Position numbers and translations under genes: made by a program. Below, in pieces: positions 32,020-38,835 of a stretch of DNA of 64,000 nucleotides (positions are counted from its first letter, which is position 1; each line of letters opens with the position of its first letter). The stretch covers positions 3,038,001 to 3,102,000 of the forward strand of contig NZ_CP018839.1 in assembly GCF_001922305.1 (NCBI RefSeq), read 5' to 3'. Below the pieces are notes generated by a model that saw only the letters and a program-made list of their open reading frames with translations, had not been told where the DNA came from and did no database searches. This stretch comes from Thauera chlorobenzoica. Its GTDB lineage: Bacteria; Pseudomonadota; Gammaproteobacteria; Burkholderiales; Rhodocyclaceae.

Positions 32020-32532
32020 TCAGCGCGCCACGTGGATCGGATGCACCACGTCATCGACCGGCTTCACCTGGCTCTCGACCTCCTTCAGGAAGGCATACAC
32101 CGCCCGCACCACCCGATTGCCGGCCACCCGCAGCGCCCCCACCTCGTCGACCGTGATGAGTCCATCGCGGCGCGACTCAGTGTACTCACGGGCCAGCTCG
32201 CCGAAGCGCGACATCATTTCCAGCTGCGCCTGCAGCAGATCCGCCTCGCCCGCCTCACCTATCGGCAGCGGCACGAACAACCCGCCGAACACCGCGCATT
32301 TGGCCTCGATATAGCCCGTGGCGCCGGTCTTTTCGGCAATCGCCGCGCCCATCGCGTCGGCCTCGTGGTCGGTCACGTCGTAGTTCGGCATCGAGTCGGA
32401 AAACTTGTTGTGCAGCACGCCCGGGCTGCGCCCGATCAACCGCGCCAGGGCGGCGATTCCGCCGGGGTAGTGCTTTGCGTCCGCGTGCAGCGCCAGAACG
32501 GGGTCTGCGCGGTCGGGAGTTGCGTGAGTCAT
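32020..32532 (-). CDS. Phage regulatory protein, CII/CP76 family
   Basis: A 170-residue protein with the N-terminal helix-turn-helix of the Phage_CP76 family, LHADAKHYPGGIAALARLIG then SPGVLHNKFS, and a long C-terminal helical part. Members activate or repress early promoters and belong to lysogeny decisions. It follows a terminator at 32593-32628 downstream of the Cro-like operon, like lambda cII behind tR1, and precedes the primase gene by 6 bp. Confidence 0.88.
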   Translation of the reverse strand: MTHATPDRADPVLALHADAKHYPGGIAALARLIGRSPGVLHNKFSDSMPNYDVTDHEADAMGAAIAEKTGATGYIEAKCAVFGGLFVPLPIGEAGEADLLQAQLEMMSRFGELAREYTESRRDGLITVDEVGALRVAGNRVVRAVYAFLKEVESQVKPVDDVVHPIHVAR

Positions 32533-32592
32533 CTTGTTATCCCCTCAGTCCACTTCTCGAAACACCACACCTAGACTCGCCTCAACCCCAGC

Positions 32593-32628
32593 GAAAAAAG
32601 AACGCCGGGCAGCACCTGCGACCCGGCG
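32593..32628 (-). terminator. Rho-independent terminator before CII-like gene
   Basis: On the minus strand, stem CGCCGGG / CCCGGCG with a 12-base loop is followed by TTCTTTTTT. It lies between the Cro-side operon and the CP76 gene, so rightward-type early transcription must read through it to express the regulator and the replication genes. This parallels lambda tR1, although no nut site or N-like protein was found. Confidence 0.85.
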
Positions 32629-32737
32629 CGAACAGCCAAAGCGGCTGAGGGAGACAAGCATGCAAAACGGGAGGCACGCTCCATGCAGATAGAATGCGAG
32701 TTGTCACACAACACAGTCATCACCACAGGAGCGCACC

Positions 32738-33049
32738 ATGAGCGATTACGAAACCGAACTACGCGAAGGCTTCGAGGAACTGCTCGAAGCCACCGAGCAA
32801 ACCTTTACCGCGCTGGCCGGAATCCTTTCCGAACAAGCAGCGCCCGGATCCACGCTACGAGAGCTGCTGCAAGCCGAACAGGCGCTGAACCTGCAATTCG
32901 GCCCCAACGGCTTCCGCGACCGTTTTTTCCGGCGGATGCTCGTAAAAAGCTCTTCTGCGGACCGTCGGCGCGCACCAGGCGATGCAGCTCTGCAATCTCT
33001 TGTTGCCAGCGTTCTGACGCCTCGAGAGGACGATCCAGAGATCCACTGA
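32738..33049 (+). CDS. Hypothetical protein, 103 residues
   Basis: A plus-strand frame with a good AGGAG seven bases before its ATG. The first 70 residues read as a real acidic helical protein (MSDYETELREGFEELLEATE...), with GC-rich third positions. The last 35 codons look less constrained. A GTTGT-CAC-ACAAC dyad lies 24 bp upstream of the start. It overlaps an opposing frame (32805-33092) that would fit the Cro operon, so one of the two may be spurious. No family is recognised. Confidence 0.5.
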   Translation: MSDYETELREGFEELLEATEQTFTALAGILSEQAAPGSTLRELLQAEQALNLQFGPNGFRDRFFRRMLVKSSSADRRRAPGDAALQSLVASVLTPREDDPEIH

Positions 33050-33092
33050 CACGCTGCACCCCGCCGCCCTCCGAAGTTTTCATTTCAATCAT
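32805..33092 (-). CDS. Possible third gene of Cro operon
   Basis: A 95-residue frame beginning immediately after the preceding stop (TGAATG). The first 50 residues (SGSLDRPLEASERWQQEIAELHRL) look protein-like; the Arg/Gly-rich rest looks like antisense of the plus-strand frame at 32738. It is supported by operon context and contradicted by composition, so confidence is low. Confidence 0.3.
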   Translation of the reverse strand: MIEMKTSEGGGVQRVSGSLDRPLEASERWQQEIAELHRLVRADGPQKSFLRASAGKNGRGSRWGRIAGSAPVRLAAALVAWIRALLVRKGFRPAR

Positions 33093-33341
33093 TCAGACCT
33101 CCGCACCAACGAGGCCGGCTTCGGCCATCGCCCTGGCGAACGGCACAACACGGCGCAAGGCCGGAAGCGCAGAAGCTTTCCAGTCGGCGCGGTTGGTCAG
33201 TACCAAGCTGCCGGCCGGAACGCGGGCGCGCCCGTCCCAGTCGTCGATGATCTGCGTGCAGCCGAAGTGGGCGGCGAGCGCTTGCGCGCTGCCGGTCTTG
33301 CCGCAGCCTTGCGGGCCATGGACGACGACGGTGCTGGGCAT
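33093..33341 (-). CDS. Small P-loop ATPase-like phage protein
   Basis: An 82-residue protein from the ATG at 33341 with a clear Walker A, VVVHGPQGCGKT (residues 5-16), then a short strand-helix and IIDDWDGRA, an acidic motif in the place of Walker B. It is much shorter than a full AAA or kinase domain, so it is either a minimal nucleotide-binding protein or a regulator derived from one. It lies between the Cro-like gene and the terminator, with 28 bp upstream. Confidence 0.7.
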   Translation of the reverse strand: MPSTVVVHGPQGCGKTGSAQALAAHFGCTQIIDDWDGRARVPAGSLVLTNRADWKASALPALRRVVPFARAMAEAGLVGAEV

Positions 33342-33369
33342 GCGATTACTCCTCAGTGGTTGTGCCGCG

Positions 33370-33726
33370 TCACGCGGCCTCATGGTTGTTGATCACGCCG
33401 CCGCCCTGCTCCGGCACGACGCTCTGTCCCGCTGCGGCGGTCGGCGATGCCGTATTCACCCCCTGCCCAGACGCGGGCAGGGGGCGGGGTCGAGAAGGTG
33501 GCGAGGGCTCCTGGGTGGAGCCGCGCAGATACGCCCAATCCACATCGGGACGCAGCTCTTCGCAGCGGACCTTGCCCGCGGTGAGCTTCTCGATCTGGAT
33601 GCAGCGCTCGATCGTCGGGGGCTTGTTGTGCAGCCAGAAGGCCACGGTGCCCTGAGCCACGCCGAGCTGACGCGCGAAGCCCATCTGGGTCAGGCCAGAT
33701 TCCTTGAGGTAGTCGGAGAGGGTCAT
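33370..33726 (-). CDS. Cro/YdaS-like repressor
   Basis: A 118-residue protein from the ATG at 33726; an upstream TTG would run through the operator. Residues 1-65 form an XRE/YdaS-type helix-turn-helix (MTLSDYLKESGLTQMGFARQLGVAQGTVAFWLHN) and the rest is a flexible Pro/Ser/Gly-rich tail. It is divergent from the CI-like gene with a 77-bp intergenic operator region, the Cro position of a lambdoid switch. It heads the minus-strand early operon (P-loop gene, CP76 gene, primase). Confidence 0.85.
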   Translation of the reverse strand: MTLSDYLKESGLTQMGFARQLGVAQGTVAFWLHNKPPTIERCIQIEKLTAGKVRCEELRPDVDWAYLRGSTQEPSPPSRPRPLPASGQGVNTASPTAAAGQSVVPEQGGGVINNHEAA

Positions 33727-33736
33727 AGTCGCACCA

Positions 33737-33781
33737 AATATTCGCAATGTCGTTAATCGTAATAACGACATTCTCGTTTGT
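33737..33781. promoter_or_regulatory. Lysogeny-switch operator region
   Basis: Between the divergent Cro-like and CI-like genes lie AATGTCGTTA (33746-33755) and its perfect inverse TAACGACATT (33763-33772), 7 bp apart. The left arm belongs to a 20-bp element, AATATTCGCAATGTCGTTAA (33737-33756), that recurs with two mismatches upstream of the plus-strand early operon at 37787. These are the likely binding sites of the repressors. Confidence 0.75.
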
Positions 33782-33813
33782 CAAACTATTAGCACGCCCG
33801 TTAAATGCTGCGC

Positions 33814-34287
33814 ATGAGCCAGACAACGAAGCGCCGCGCCCTTTCACCAGAAGAAATCGAGGACATCGATCGCCTCCGCGACCTTTTCGATAAGGAAAAG
33901 GAGGCGACTGGCCTTACACAAGCGCAACTGGCCGAGGCCTGCGGATGGGAGTCTCAAGGAACAATCGCCCAGTATTTCGGGAAGCGACTGCCGCTAAACC
34001 TCGACGCCGCCTTCCGCTTCTCGAAAGCCCTCGGGGTTCCGCTCGACGCCATCAGCCCGCGCCTTGCCGCAAAGGCGGTCGAACTGTTCGGCGCAACGAT
34101 TGCCGGCCGGGAGCGACCCAAGACCTTCGAGGAGTTGCTCGCCCACTTCGCGCCCGAGATCGAACAGCTCCGGCTGACGGACACCGGTCGGCGGGCGCTG
34201 GCAGGCCTGGTCAGCGCCTACGAGCAAGACCCGGCCGCGGGCGACCGCCTCTCTAAAGCCTTGCTTGCCCTGGTTGGGCAGGAGTAG
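33814..34287 (+). CDS. CI-like repressor lacking a cleavage domain
   Basis: A 157-residue protein if begun at the ATG at 33814; the ATG at 33805 would add three residues. The N-terminal 75 residues hold a CI/XRE helix-turn-helix (ATGLTQAQLAEACGWESQGTIAQYFG, LDAAFRFSKALGVPLDAISP). The remaining 80 residues are helical and carry neither the S24/LexA Ser-Lys peptidase nor an Ala-Gly cleavage site. SOS induction by RecA-type autocleavage is therefore unlikely, and an antirepressor (see 38011 and Rha) may do the job. No Shine-Dalgarno is visible, so it may be translated from a leaderless message like lambda cI. Confidence 0.82.
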   Translation: MSQTTKRRALSPEEIEDIDRLRDLFDKEKEATGLTQAQLAEACGWESQGTIAQYFGKRLPLNLDAAFRFSKALGVPLDAISPRLAAKAVELFGATIAGRERPKTFEELLAHFAPEIEQLRLTDTGRRALAGLVSAYEQDPAAGDRLSKALLALVGQE

Positions 34288-34292
34288 CCCGC

Positions 34293-34838
34293 GTGCTGCC
34301 ACCATTCGACCCCTTTGCAGGCCACCTGCCGCCCGGATGGCACAGCGCAACCGTTGAAGGGTTCCGTCAACGGTGCGTAGACGAATTTCCACCGCACTTC
34401 CGGCGCGAACTGCAGCAGCCCGACGCACACCGAAAGCGGCTTTTCGAAGGGTATCTGAGGCTTCACGAAGCACTCTCCGAACTCAGCATCCCCACCGAGC
34501 AGTGGATCGGTGGATACTTTGTTTCCGGCGCCCCGGCGCCAGCCACAATCGAGCTTGTGAATTTCTGCGACGCCCAAGCCTACGAATCCCTACCAGCCGA
34601 ACTGCGCGCCCTGATCCAGCGCTATTTCGATGGCGAACGCACGGCACAGCACTGCCACTGCGATTCGTACATGGTTACAAAAGGGCCGCCTGACCACCCC
34701 TGCAACGCCGACTACCTGAAAAAGCACAATTTCTGGCACAAGCGGCTTGCATACGACCGCGACAAGCGGCCGCGGGGCATCATCGGCATCACCATCGAGG
34801 CGGCACTGCCCGAGGAGGCAACCGATGCCGAGGCCTGA
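34293..34838 (+). CDS. DUF6932-like, nucleotidyltransferase-related protein
   Basis: A 181-residue protein from a GTG at 34293 with AGGAG eight bases upstream. The centre, WIGGYFVSGAPAPATIELVNF, corresponds to the WIDGSFVT...NDIDLV motif of DUF6932 proteins, which resemble MNT-type nucleotidyltransferases; here the first acid of the DxD is missing (TIEL). C-terminal HCDSYMV...PPDHP and DRDKRPRGIIGI also match the family. It starts 5 bp after the repressor stop, so it is probably expressed in the lysogen. A toxin, defence or exclusion role is inferred from location. The next gene overlaps it by 14 bp. Confidence 0.7.
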   Translation: MLPPFDPFAGHLPPGWHSATVEGFRQRCVDEFPPHFRRELQQPDAHRKRLFEGYLRLHEALSELSIPTEQWIGGYFVSGAPAPATIELVNFCDAQAYESLPAELRALIQRYFDGERTAQHCHCDSYMVTKGPPDHPCNADYLKKHNFWHKRLAYDRDKRPRGIIGITIEAALPEEATDAEA

Positions 34839-35799
34839 CACACGCCCATGGCGAGAAGGGGTCGACCCCGAGCAGGCAGAACGCCGCCTGCGCTGGGCGC
34901 GCGAACTGCTAGACGATGCCGATGAGGCCATTCAGGCGCAGCAGCGCATCATCAAGCACGACGGCAAGCTCGAGGCGCACCTGCTCTCGCTCAACGCCCT
35001 GCGCAGCCAACAGCGGCAACTGCGCGGCGAAATCGCCGAGCTGATGCAGCAGCGGCAGTTCGAGTTCGTCGACTTCGCGCTGGACGGCCCCAAGTATTCG
35101 GGCCACCGCGCCAACGCCATGCACCTTGGCGCCTTCCTGCACGCGGTGCAGAAGCTGTACGCGCACATCAAGCATGGCAAGCTGGTGCGCAACGCCGGGC
35201 AACGCATTGCGCCGTCACTGCTCGGGCAATGCCAGCTCGACGTAGAAGCCTTTTTCCCTTCGTCATTCGGCGTGCGCTTCGTGGCACATACCGACAGCGA
35301 CCTCGACGACGGTTACAGCGCCACCAACGAGGCTCTGGAGGCAACCTTCGACCTGATCACCGCAGAGTACCCGCTTGAAGTTGCCGAGCGCGTCACGCCC
35401 TGGGGCATGCGCCAATACCGCAACCTCGTGACGACACTGGTAAAGGCAGAAGCGACACCGAAGGTGCGCTGGGTTTCGCCGGAGGGAGATGAGCGCAGCT
35501 GGACCGCCGACCAGAACGCATTGCTCACCCTGCAGAATCGCCTGGTGGTGCTGCACCATGAAGAACCGCGCACGCTGGATGCTGTAGGGGTGCTCACCGG
35601 TGCCAGCCTGCGGCGCAGACGCTTCGAGTTCTCGGGTCAGCACCTGATCACTGGCACCACGCCAAAGGAACTGGAAGGAAAAGTGACAGAGTTCTTCGGT
35701 AAGCCATGCCGCATCGTGTACTCCGAGACGATCTTCTTCGACGACAGGACGGACCAGGAGAAGCGCTCACGAACGCTCATGGACATCACGCTACCATGA
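34825..35799 (+). CDS. Unknown partner of DUF6932-like protein
   Basis: A 324-residue protein from the ATG at 34825 (GAGGAGG seven bases before), overlapping the DUF6932-like gene by 14 bases, so the two are translated together. Residues about 5-75 are a coiled-coil (AERRLRWARELLDDADEAIQ ... LRGEIAELMQQRQ). Residues 80-170 include a conserved-looking block with YAHIKHGKLV and FFPSSFGVRFVA. The C-terminal 120 residues are beta-rich (SLRRRRFEFSG, GKPCRIVYSETIFFDD). I recognise no domain. Two-gene layout next to the repressor suggests a lysogen-expressed module. Confidence 0.65.
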   Translation: MPRPDTRPWREGVDPEQAERRLRWARELLDDADEAIQAQQRIIKHDGKLEAHLLSLNALRSQQRQLRGEIAELMQQRQFEFVDFALDGPKYSGHRANAMHLGAFLHAVQKLYAHIKHGKLVRNAGQRIAPSLLGQCQLDVEAFFPSSFGVRFVAHTDSDLDDGYSATNEALEATFDLITAEYPLEVAERVTPWGMRQYRNLVTTLVKAEATPKVRWVSPEGDERSWTADQNALLTLQNRLVVLHHEEPRTLDAVGVLTGASLRRRRFEFSGQHLITGTTPKELEGKVTEFFGKPCRIVYSETIFFDDRTDQEKRSRTLMDITLP

Positions 35800-35856
35800 G
35801 ACAATGAGCACGCGACTAAAGTTAGTTGCAACCGCCAGAACCTGAGGCATAATCTC

Positions 35857-36108
35857 GTGTCCAATAAAGCAAAACAGGTCGCACGACTTAGATCGCTACC
35901 CGCCGACTTCACGTGGGACGAAGCTACACGGCTGCTCAAGCTGTGTGGTTTCGAGCAGTTGAAGAGCAAGGGCGGGTCAGGCAGGAAGTTTCGCCACGGC
36001 TCCGGCGTCAAGTTCTTCGCGCACGAGCCACATCCGGAGCCGATTCTCAAGAAGTACGCGCTCGAAGACTTGATCGAAGCACTACAGAACGCGGGAGAGA
36101 TTGAATGA
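35857..36108 (+). CDS. HicA-type toxin
   Basis: An 83-residue protein from a GTG at 35857. It shows the pattern of larger HicA-like proteins: TWDEATRLLKLCGFE, KGGSGRKFRHGSGVKFFAHEPHPEPILKKYALEDLIEAL. HicA toxins are double-stranded-RNA-binding-fold mRNA interferases acting with a catalytic His; His47 (FRHG) or the HEPHP histidines are candidates. It overlaps the HicB gene by ATGA. Confidence 0.85.
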   Translation: MSNKAKQVARLRSLPADFTWDEATRLLKLCGFEQLKSKGGSGRKFRHGSGVKFFAHEPHPEPILKKYALEDLIEALQNAGEIE

Positions 36109-36587
36109 AGGCAATTCTTGAATACAAGAGCTACCTTGGCTCCGCCGAGGTCAGCGTCGAGGACGGCCTGATTCACGGCAAGCTGCTCTACATCAACGAC
36201 GTCATCAGCTACGCGGCGGAATCCCCCAAGGACATCAAGGCTGCATTCGAGGCTGCGGTTGACGACTACCTGGAGACCTGCGCCGAATGTGGCGACCAGC
36301 CAGACACGCCATTCAAGGGTAGTTTCAACGTACGTCTCGGCCCAGATTTGCACAGAGGGTGTGCGATGGAAGCCGAGCGCGCCGGCACAAAACTCAACGA
36401 ATGGGTCAAGGGCGCGTGCGAGGAAAGGCTCGAGCGCGCCAAGAACCCGGCCAAGAAAGTCGAGATCAGCGTAACGAACCACCACTACGTTCACCCCGAG
36501 GCCGGCGTCAATGTTCAGGAGTTCGACGAGTCGGTTCCCGGTCCTCTTACGACCTTTTCGCCCGGGAGGACGGCATGGACGAACTAA
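36105..36587 (+). CDS. HicB-type antitoxin with C-terminal extension
   Basis: A 160-residue HicB: an RNase-H-like degenerate fold (residues 1-65, LEYKSYLGSAEVSVEDGLIHGKLL), then a ribbon-helix-helix/Arc-like segment (KGSFNVRLGPDLHRGCAMEAER), which binds DNA. The last 35 residues, after EISVTNHHYVHPE, are an extra tail (GVNVQEFDESVPGPLTTFSPG) not needed for the usual HicB fold. In chaperone-dependent systems such a tail is the chaperone-addiction segment. It overlaps HicA by 4 bases and the SecB-like gene by 13. Confidence 0.85.
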   Translation: MKAILEYKSYLGSAEVSVEDGLIHGKLLYINDVISYAAESPKDIKAAFEAAVDDYLETCAECGDQPDTPFKGSFNVRLGPDLHRGCAMEAERAGTKLNEWVKGACEERLERAKNPAKKVEISVTNHHYVHPEAGVNVQEFDESVPGPLTTFSPGRTAWTN

Positions 36588-37066
36588 AGAGACTCAAGTT
36601 CAAATCGGGGATCCCAACGATTGTCGAAGCGAGCTGCCGACGCAGCTTCTCGGCAGACGAGGCGCCCGAAGGCAGGGTGCGCACAGGGGTGGACGCGTCA
36701 CTGGATTTTTCCGACGATCACCAGACGCTGCAGGTTCGACTCACCGTCACCACAAAAGGGATTGCAGAAGCGGGCAAAGACACTGCGTTCGAAGCCACTT
36801 GTACCGTCGAGTGCAGCTATGTCTTCAATCACCCCAGGGAGGAGGCTGATCTGGAACAGCGCCCCTTCATCAGAACATTCTGCGATCCCCTGTATCAGCG
36901 ATCCGCGGCACTGCTCCAGGACCTGATCTGGCGGATGGGCTACAACGCGGTCCGGCTGCCACTGATGTTTCCAGAGGGAAATCGCGAACAAAAAGCCCCT
37001 GAACAGGCAGAACCGAAGCGGACGCGACGGCCAAGAAAGAAAGCTGCGGAAGCTGCCGTGAAATGA
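36575..37066 (+). CDS. SecB-like chaperone of a toxin-antitoxin-chaperone operon
   Basis: A 163-residue protein from the ATG at 36575 behind GGGAGGA, overlapping the HicB gene. Beta strands at 25-75 (GVDASLDFSDDHQTLQVRLTV, AFEATCTVECSYVFN) precede a helix and FIRTFCDPLYQRSAALLQDLIWRMGYNAVRLPLMFP. This resembles the SecB C-terminal half (CPNILFPYARE...RGTFPQLNLAPVNF) in spacing and character. The C-terminus is a basic tail. By analogy to the M. tuberculosis HigBA-SecB TAC system, it would hold the antitoxin tail and so control toxin activity. Homology is judged by eye and is moderate. Confidence 0.7.
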   Translation: MDELKRLKFKSGIPTIVEASCRRSFSADEAPEGRVRTGVDASLDFSDDHQTLQVRLTVTTKGIAEAGKDTAFEATCTVECSYVFNHPREEADLEQRPFIRTFCDPLYQRSAALLQDLIWRMGYNAVRLPLMFPEGNREQKAPEQAEPKRTRRPRKKAAEAAVK

Positions 37067-37069
37067 GAT

Positions 37070-37096
37070 AACCCGCCCAATGGCGGGTTTTCTTTT
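37070..37096 (+). terminator. Rho-independent terminator of the HicA-HicB-SecB operon
   Basis: ACCCGCC and GGCGGGT pair around CAAT and are followed by TTTTCTTTT, starting 4 bases after the SecB-like stop codon. It overlaps the last codon of the convergent BRCT gene (37095), so it may also serve that transcript, although the T-run on the other side is poor. Confidence 0.92.
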
Positions 37097-37715
37097 AGCG
37101 CAGGCGCGCCACCCAGTGCGCCTCGGACACAATCGCGATACCCGCGCCGTCTTCGCAGTACTGTGCCGCCTTCATGATCTTGGTGCCGAAGCTGGAGTGG
37201 CGCCAGCACTCGGAGCCCACCGAGCCGATCACCAGGTAGTTCAACTTCTTGGTGACACCCTTCGCGGGCTCGCCACCCCGCGCCATAACCGCCTCGTGAC
37301 ACTCCGCGCGTGACCCGAACTCGAACACCCCGGTAAAGCAGAAGCTGCGTCCGGTGTACAGGATCTCGGGCGCAGGCGCCGTCAGCGGCAAGGTGCTCGG
37401 CACGGCCGCAACCCCCACGCCCGCAGGCGCGGCAATCTGCATCAGCAGGCCCAGCAGCTCTCCCGCTTCGTCCACATCCAGCACGCCATCGGCCAGCATC
37501 GCCCGCAAGCGGTCGTACAACACGCTGGCCGGCCAGGTGTCGAGACAATCGGCATTGGCGTCAAGCCACCCGAGGATGCCCTCGGCCTCGTTCTGCTCCA
37601 CCACCCCATCCAGTAACGCCCCCTTCGCCAGGCCGACGAGTTCGTCGATCTGGCGCTTGACGATGCGATCGGCGTGGATCTGCCGCAGTGTGTAGTCGCT
37701 CAGTTCTCGCCCCAT
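37095..37715 (-). CDS. BRCT-domain protein
   Basis: A 206-residue protein from the ATG at 37715 with GGAGGGAG in front. The N-terminal 90 residues are helical (ELSDYTLRQIHADRIVKRQIDELVGLAKGALLDGVV), a pattern seen before BRCT domains in phage and plasmid proteins. Residues about 120-200 are a BRCT domain (YTGRSFCFTGVFEFGSRAECHEAV..., GVTKKLNYLVIG, SSFGTKIMKA), as in DNA ligase or the exonuclease part of Pol III. It may bind DNA ends or a host repair protein. It converges with the TAC operon and diverges from the early operon at 37840. Confidence 0.85.
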   Translation of the reverse strand: MGRELSDYTLRQIHADRIVKRQIDELVGLAKGALLDGVVEQNEAEGILGWLDANADCLDTWPASVLYDRLRAMLADGVLDVDEAGELLGLLMQIAAPAGVGVAAVPSTLPLTAPAPEILYTGRSFCFTGVFEFGSRAECHEAVMARGGEPAKGVTKKLNYLVIGSVGSECWRHSSFGTKIMKAAQYCEDGAGIAIVSEAHWVARLR

Positions 37716-37786
37716 TTCTCCCTCCAAGACTCATGACGTACGGAAAAACGTAGCACGGGCGTGCAGCTACGAAAAATCACGTTGAC

Positions 37787-37833
37787 AATATTCGCATTGC
37801 CGTTAAAATTTAAATAACAGCACTGCGAATATT
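37787..37833. promoter_or_regulatory. Second copy of phage operator, in inverted pair
   Basis: AATATTCGCATTGCCGTTAA (37787-37806) matches the switch element at 33737 in 18 of 20 positions. An inverted copy lies at 37814-37833, so the site is a dyad with long arms (GTTGACAATATTCGCA / TGCGAATATTATCAAC, 15 of 16). TTGACA at 37782-37787, inside the element, would serve as a -35 box with TTAAAT at 37807-37812 as a possible -10. Repression of the early operon by the same protein is implied. Confidence 0.75.
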
Positions 37834-37839
37834 ATCAAC

Positions 37840-38004
37840 GTGAAGCCAACCGCCACCAAAACCATCGGCGAGTTCCGCGCGGCGACGACTCATCTGCCCA
37901 ATGACACCCCGCTGATGGTGGATACCGGCGGCGGCTACTCCGCACCCGAGTTCTACGTCACCGAAGAAGGCCTGCTGTTTGACCCTTTTCCGCAAGGAGA
38001 TTAA
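37840..38004 (+). CDS. Small early phage protein
   Basis: A 54-residue frame from a GTG at 37840, directly after the operator dyad, to TAA at 38002. The product (VKPTATKTIGEFRAATTHLP ... APEFYVTEEGLLFDPFP) looks like a compact alpha/beta protein. The next gene's Shine-Dalgarno (AAGGAGA) lies over its last codons. First gene of the early operon; function unknown. Confidence 0.65.
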   Translation: MKPTATKTIGEFRAATTHLPNDTPLMVDTGGGYSAPEFYVTEEGLLFDPFPQGD

Positions 38005-38010
38005 AGCGCC

Positions 38011-38418
38011 ATGCACCCGAACCTCACCTTCCGCACGATCACCCAGGCCGGCGCCGACTGTCACGGCATCGATGCACGCGAGTTGCACAAGCGGCTCGAC
38101 AACGGCACCAAGTTCGCCGACTGGATCAAGCGGCGCATCGACGAGTACGAGCTGCAGGCAGGGCGCGACTTTTTTGATTCCTCAGATCTGGGTAATCAAA
38201 AGCAGAAGGGCCGCGGCGGCGATCGTCGAAGCATGAACTACCTGCTGACCGTTGCCACCGCCAAGGAACTGGCGATGGTCGAGCACACCGACCAGGGCCG
38301 CGCCATTCGCCGCGCGCTGATCGAGACCGAGGAGCGCGTCGCCCAGGGCAACACCAGCTGCCGCGCCGAATGCAGCCGCGCCGCGCTCAGCGTGGCCGGG
38401 TCGCTGATGCACGCCTGA
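38011..38418 (+). CDS. AntA/AntB-type phage antirepressor
   Basis: A 135-residue protein with the AntA/AntB N-terminal domain: GIDARELHKRLDNGTKFADWIKRRIDEYELQAGRDFF, followed by GGDRRSMNYLLTVATAKELAMVEHT and RAIRRALIETEE. In phages P1, N15 and others such proteins inactivate the repressor. With a CI-like repressor that lacks a cleavage domain, this is a good candidate for the inducer of the lytic cycle. It is in the operon controlled by the operator copy at 37787 and starts behind AAGGAGA. Confidence 0.85.
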   Translation: MHPNLTFRTITQAGADCHGIDARELHKRLDNGTKFADWIKRRIDEYELQAGRDFFDSSDLGNQKQKGRGGDRRSMNYLLTVATAKELAMVEHTDQGRAIRRALIETEERVAQGNTSCRAECSRAALSVAGSLMHA

Positions 38419-38430
38419 GGAGCCGTCGCG

Positions 38431-38835
38431 ATGCAAACGTCTGCACTCCCCGCCGCGCCCGCTCACACCCCCGGCCCCTGGCACTGGGACGGCTACAGCC
38501 TGCGCCCGGCTGCCCCAAACCCCGACCAGCACGCGGTGCACACCATCCTTGAAGCCGAGCACATCGGCTGGGGCTTTGTCGCCTCGGACCTCCATGCCGT
38601 GCGCCAGGAGGCCGACGCCAACCTGTCGCTGATCGCCGCCGCGCCACAACTGCTCGACGCCGCCCAGGCCGCCGCCGATCTGCTCACCCGGCAGAAGTGG
38701 CAGCCGGGCGACACGTTCAACCCCGAGGCGGTCGTGCTGGCCAAGCTCATGGACGCAATCATCGAGGCGACGATGCAGGCGGCGCCTGGCATGAACGGCC
38801 GTGAACTGACCGGACCCAAGGAGGCGGCGCAATGA
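38431..38835 (+). CDS. Conserved phage protein, unknown
   Basis: A 134-residue protein with the opening pattern HTPGPWHWDG, frequent in small phage proteins of unknown role, then LSLIAAAPQLLDAAQAAADLL, an Ala-rich helix that also recurs in this group. There is no signal or membrane span. It overlaps the next gene by four bases (ATGA at 38832). Confidence 0.7.
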   Translation: MQTSALPAAPAHTPGPWHWDGYSLRPAAPNPDQHAVHTILEAEHIGWGFVASDLHAVRQEADANLSLIAAAPQLLDAAQAAADLLTRQKWQPGDTFNPEAVVLAKLMDAIIEATMQAAPGMNGRELTGPKEAAQ

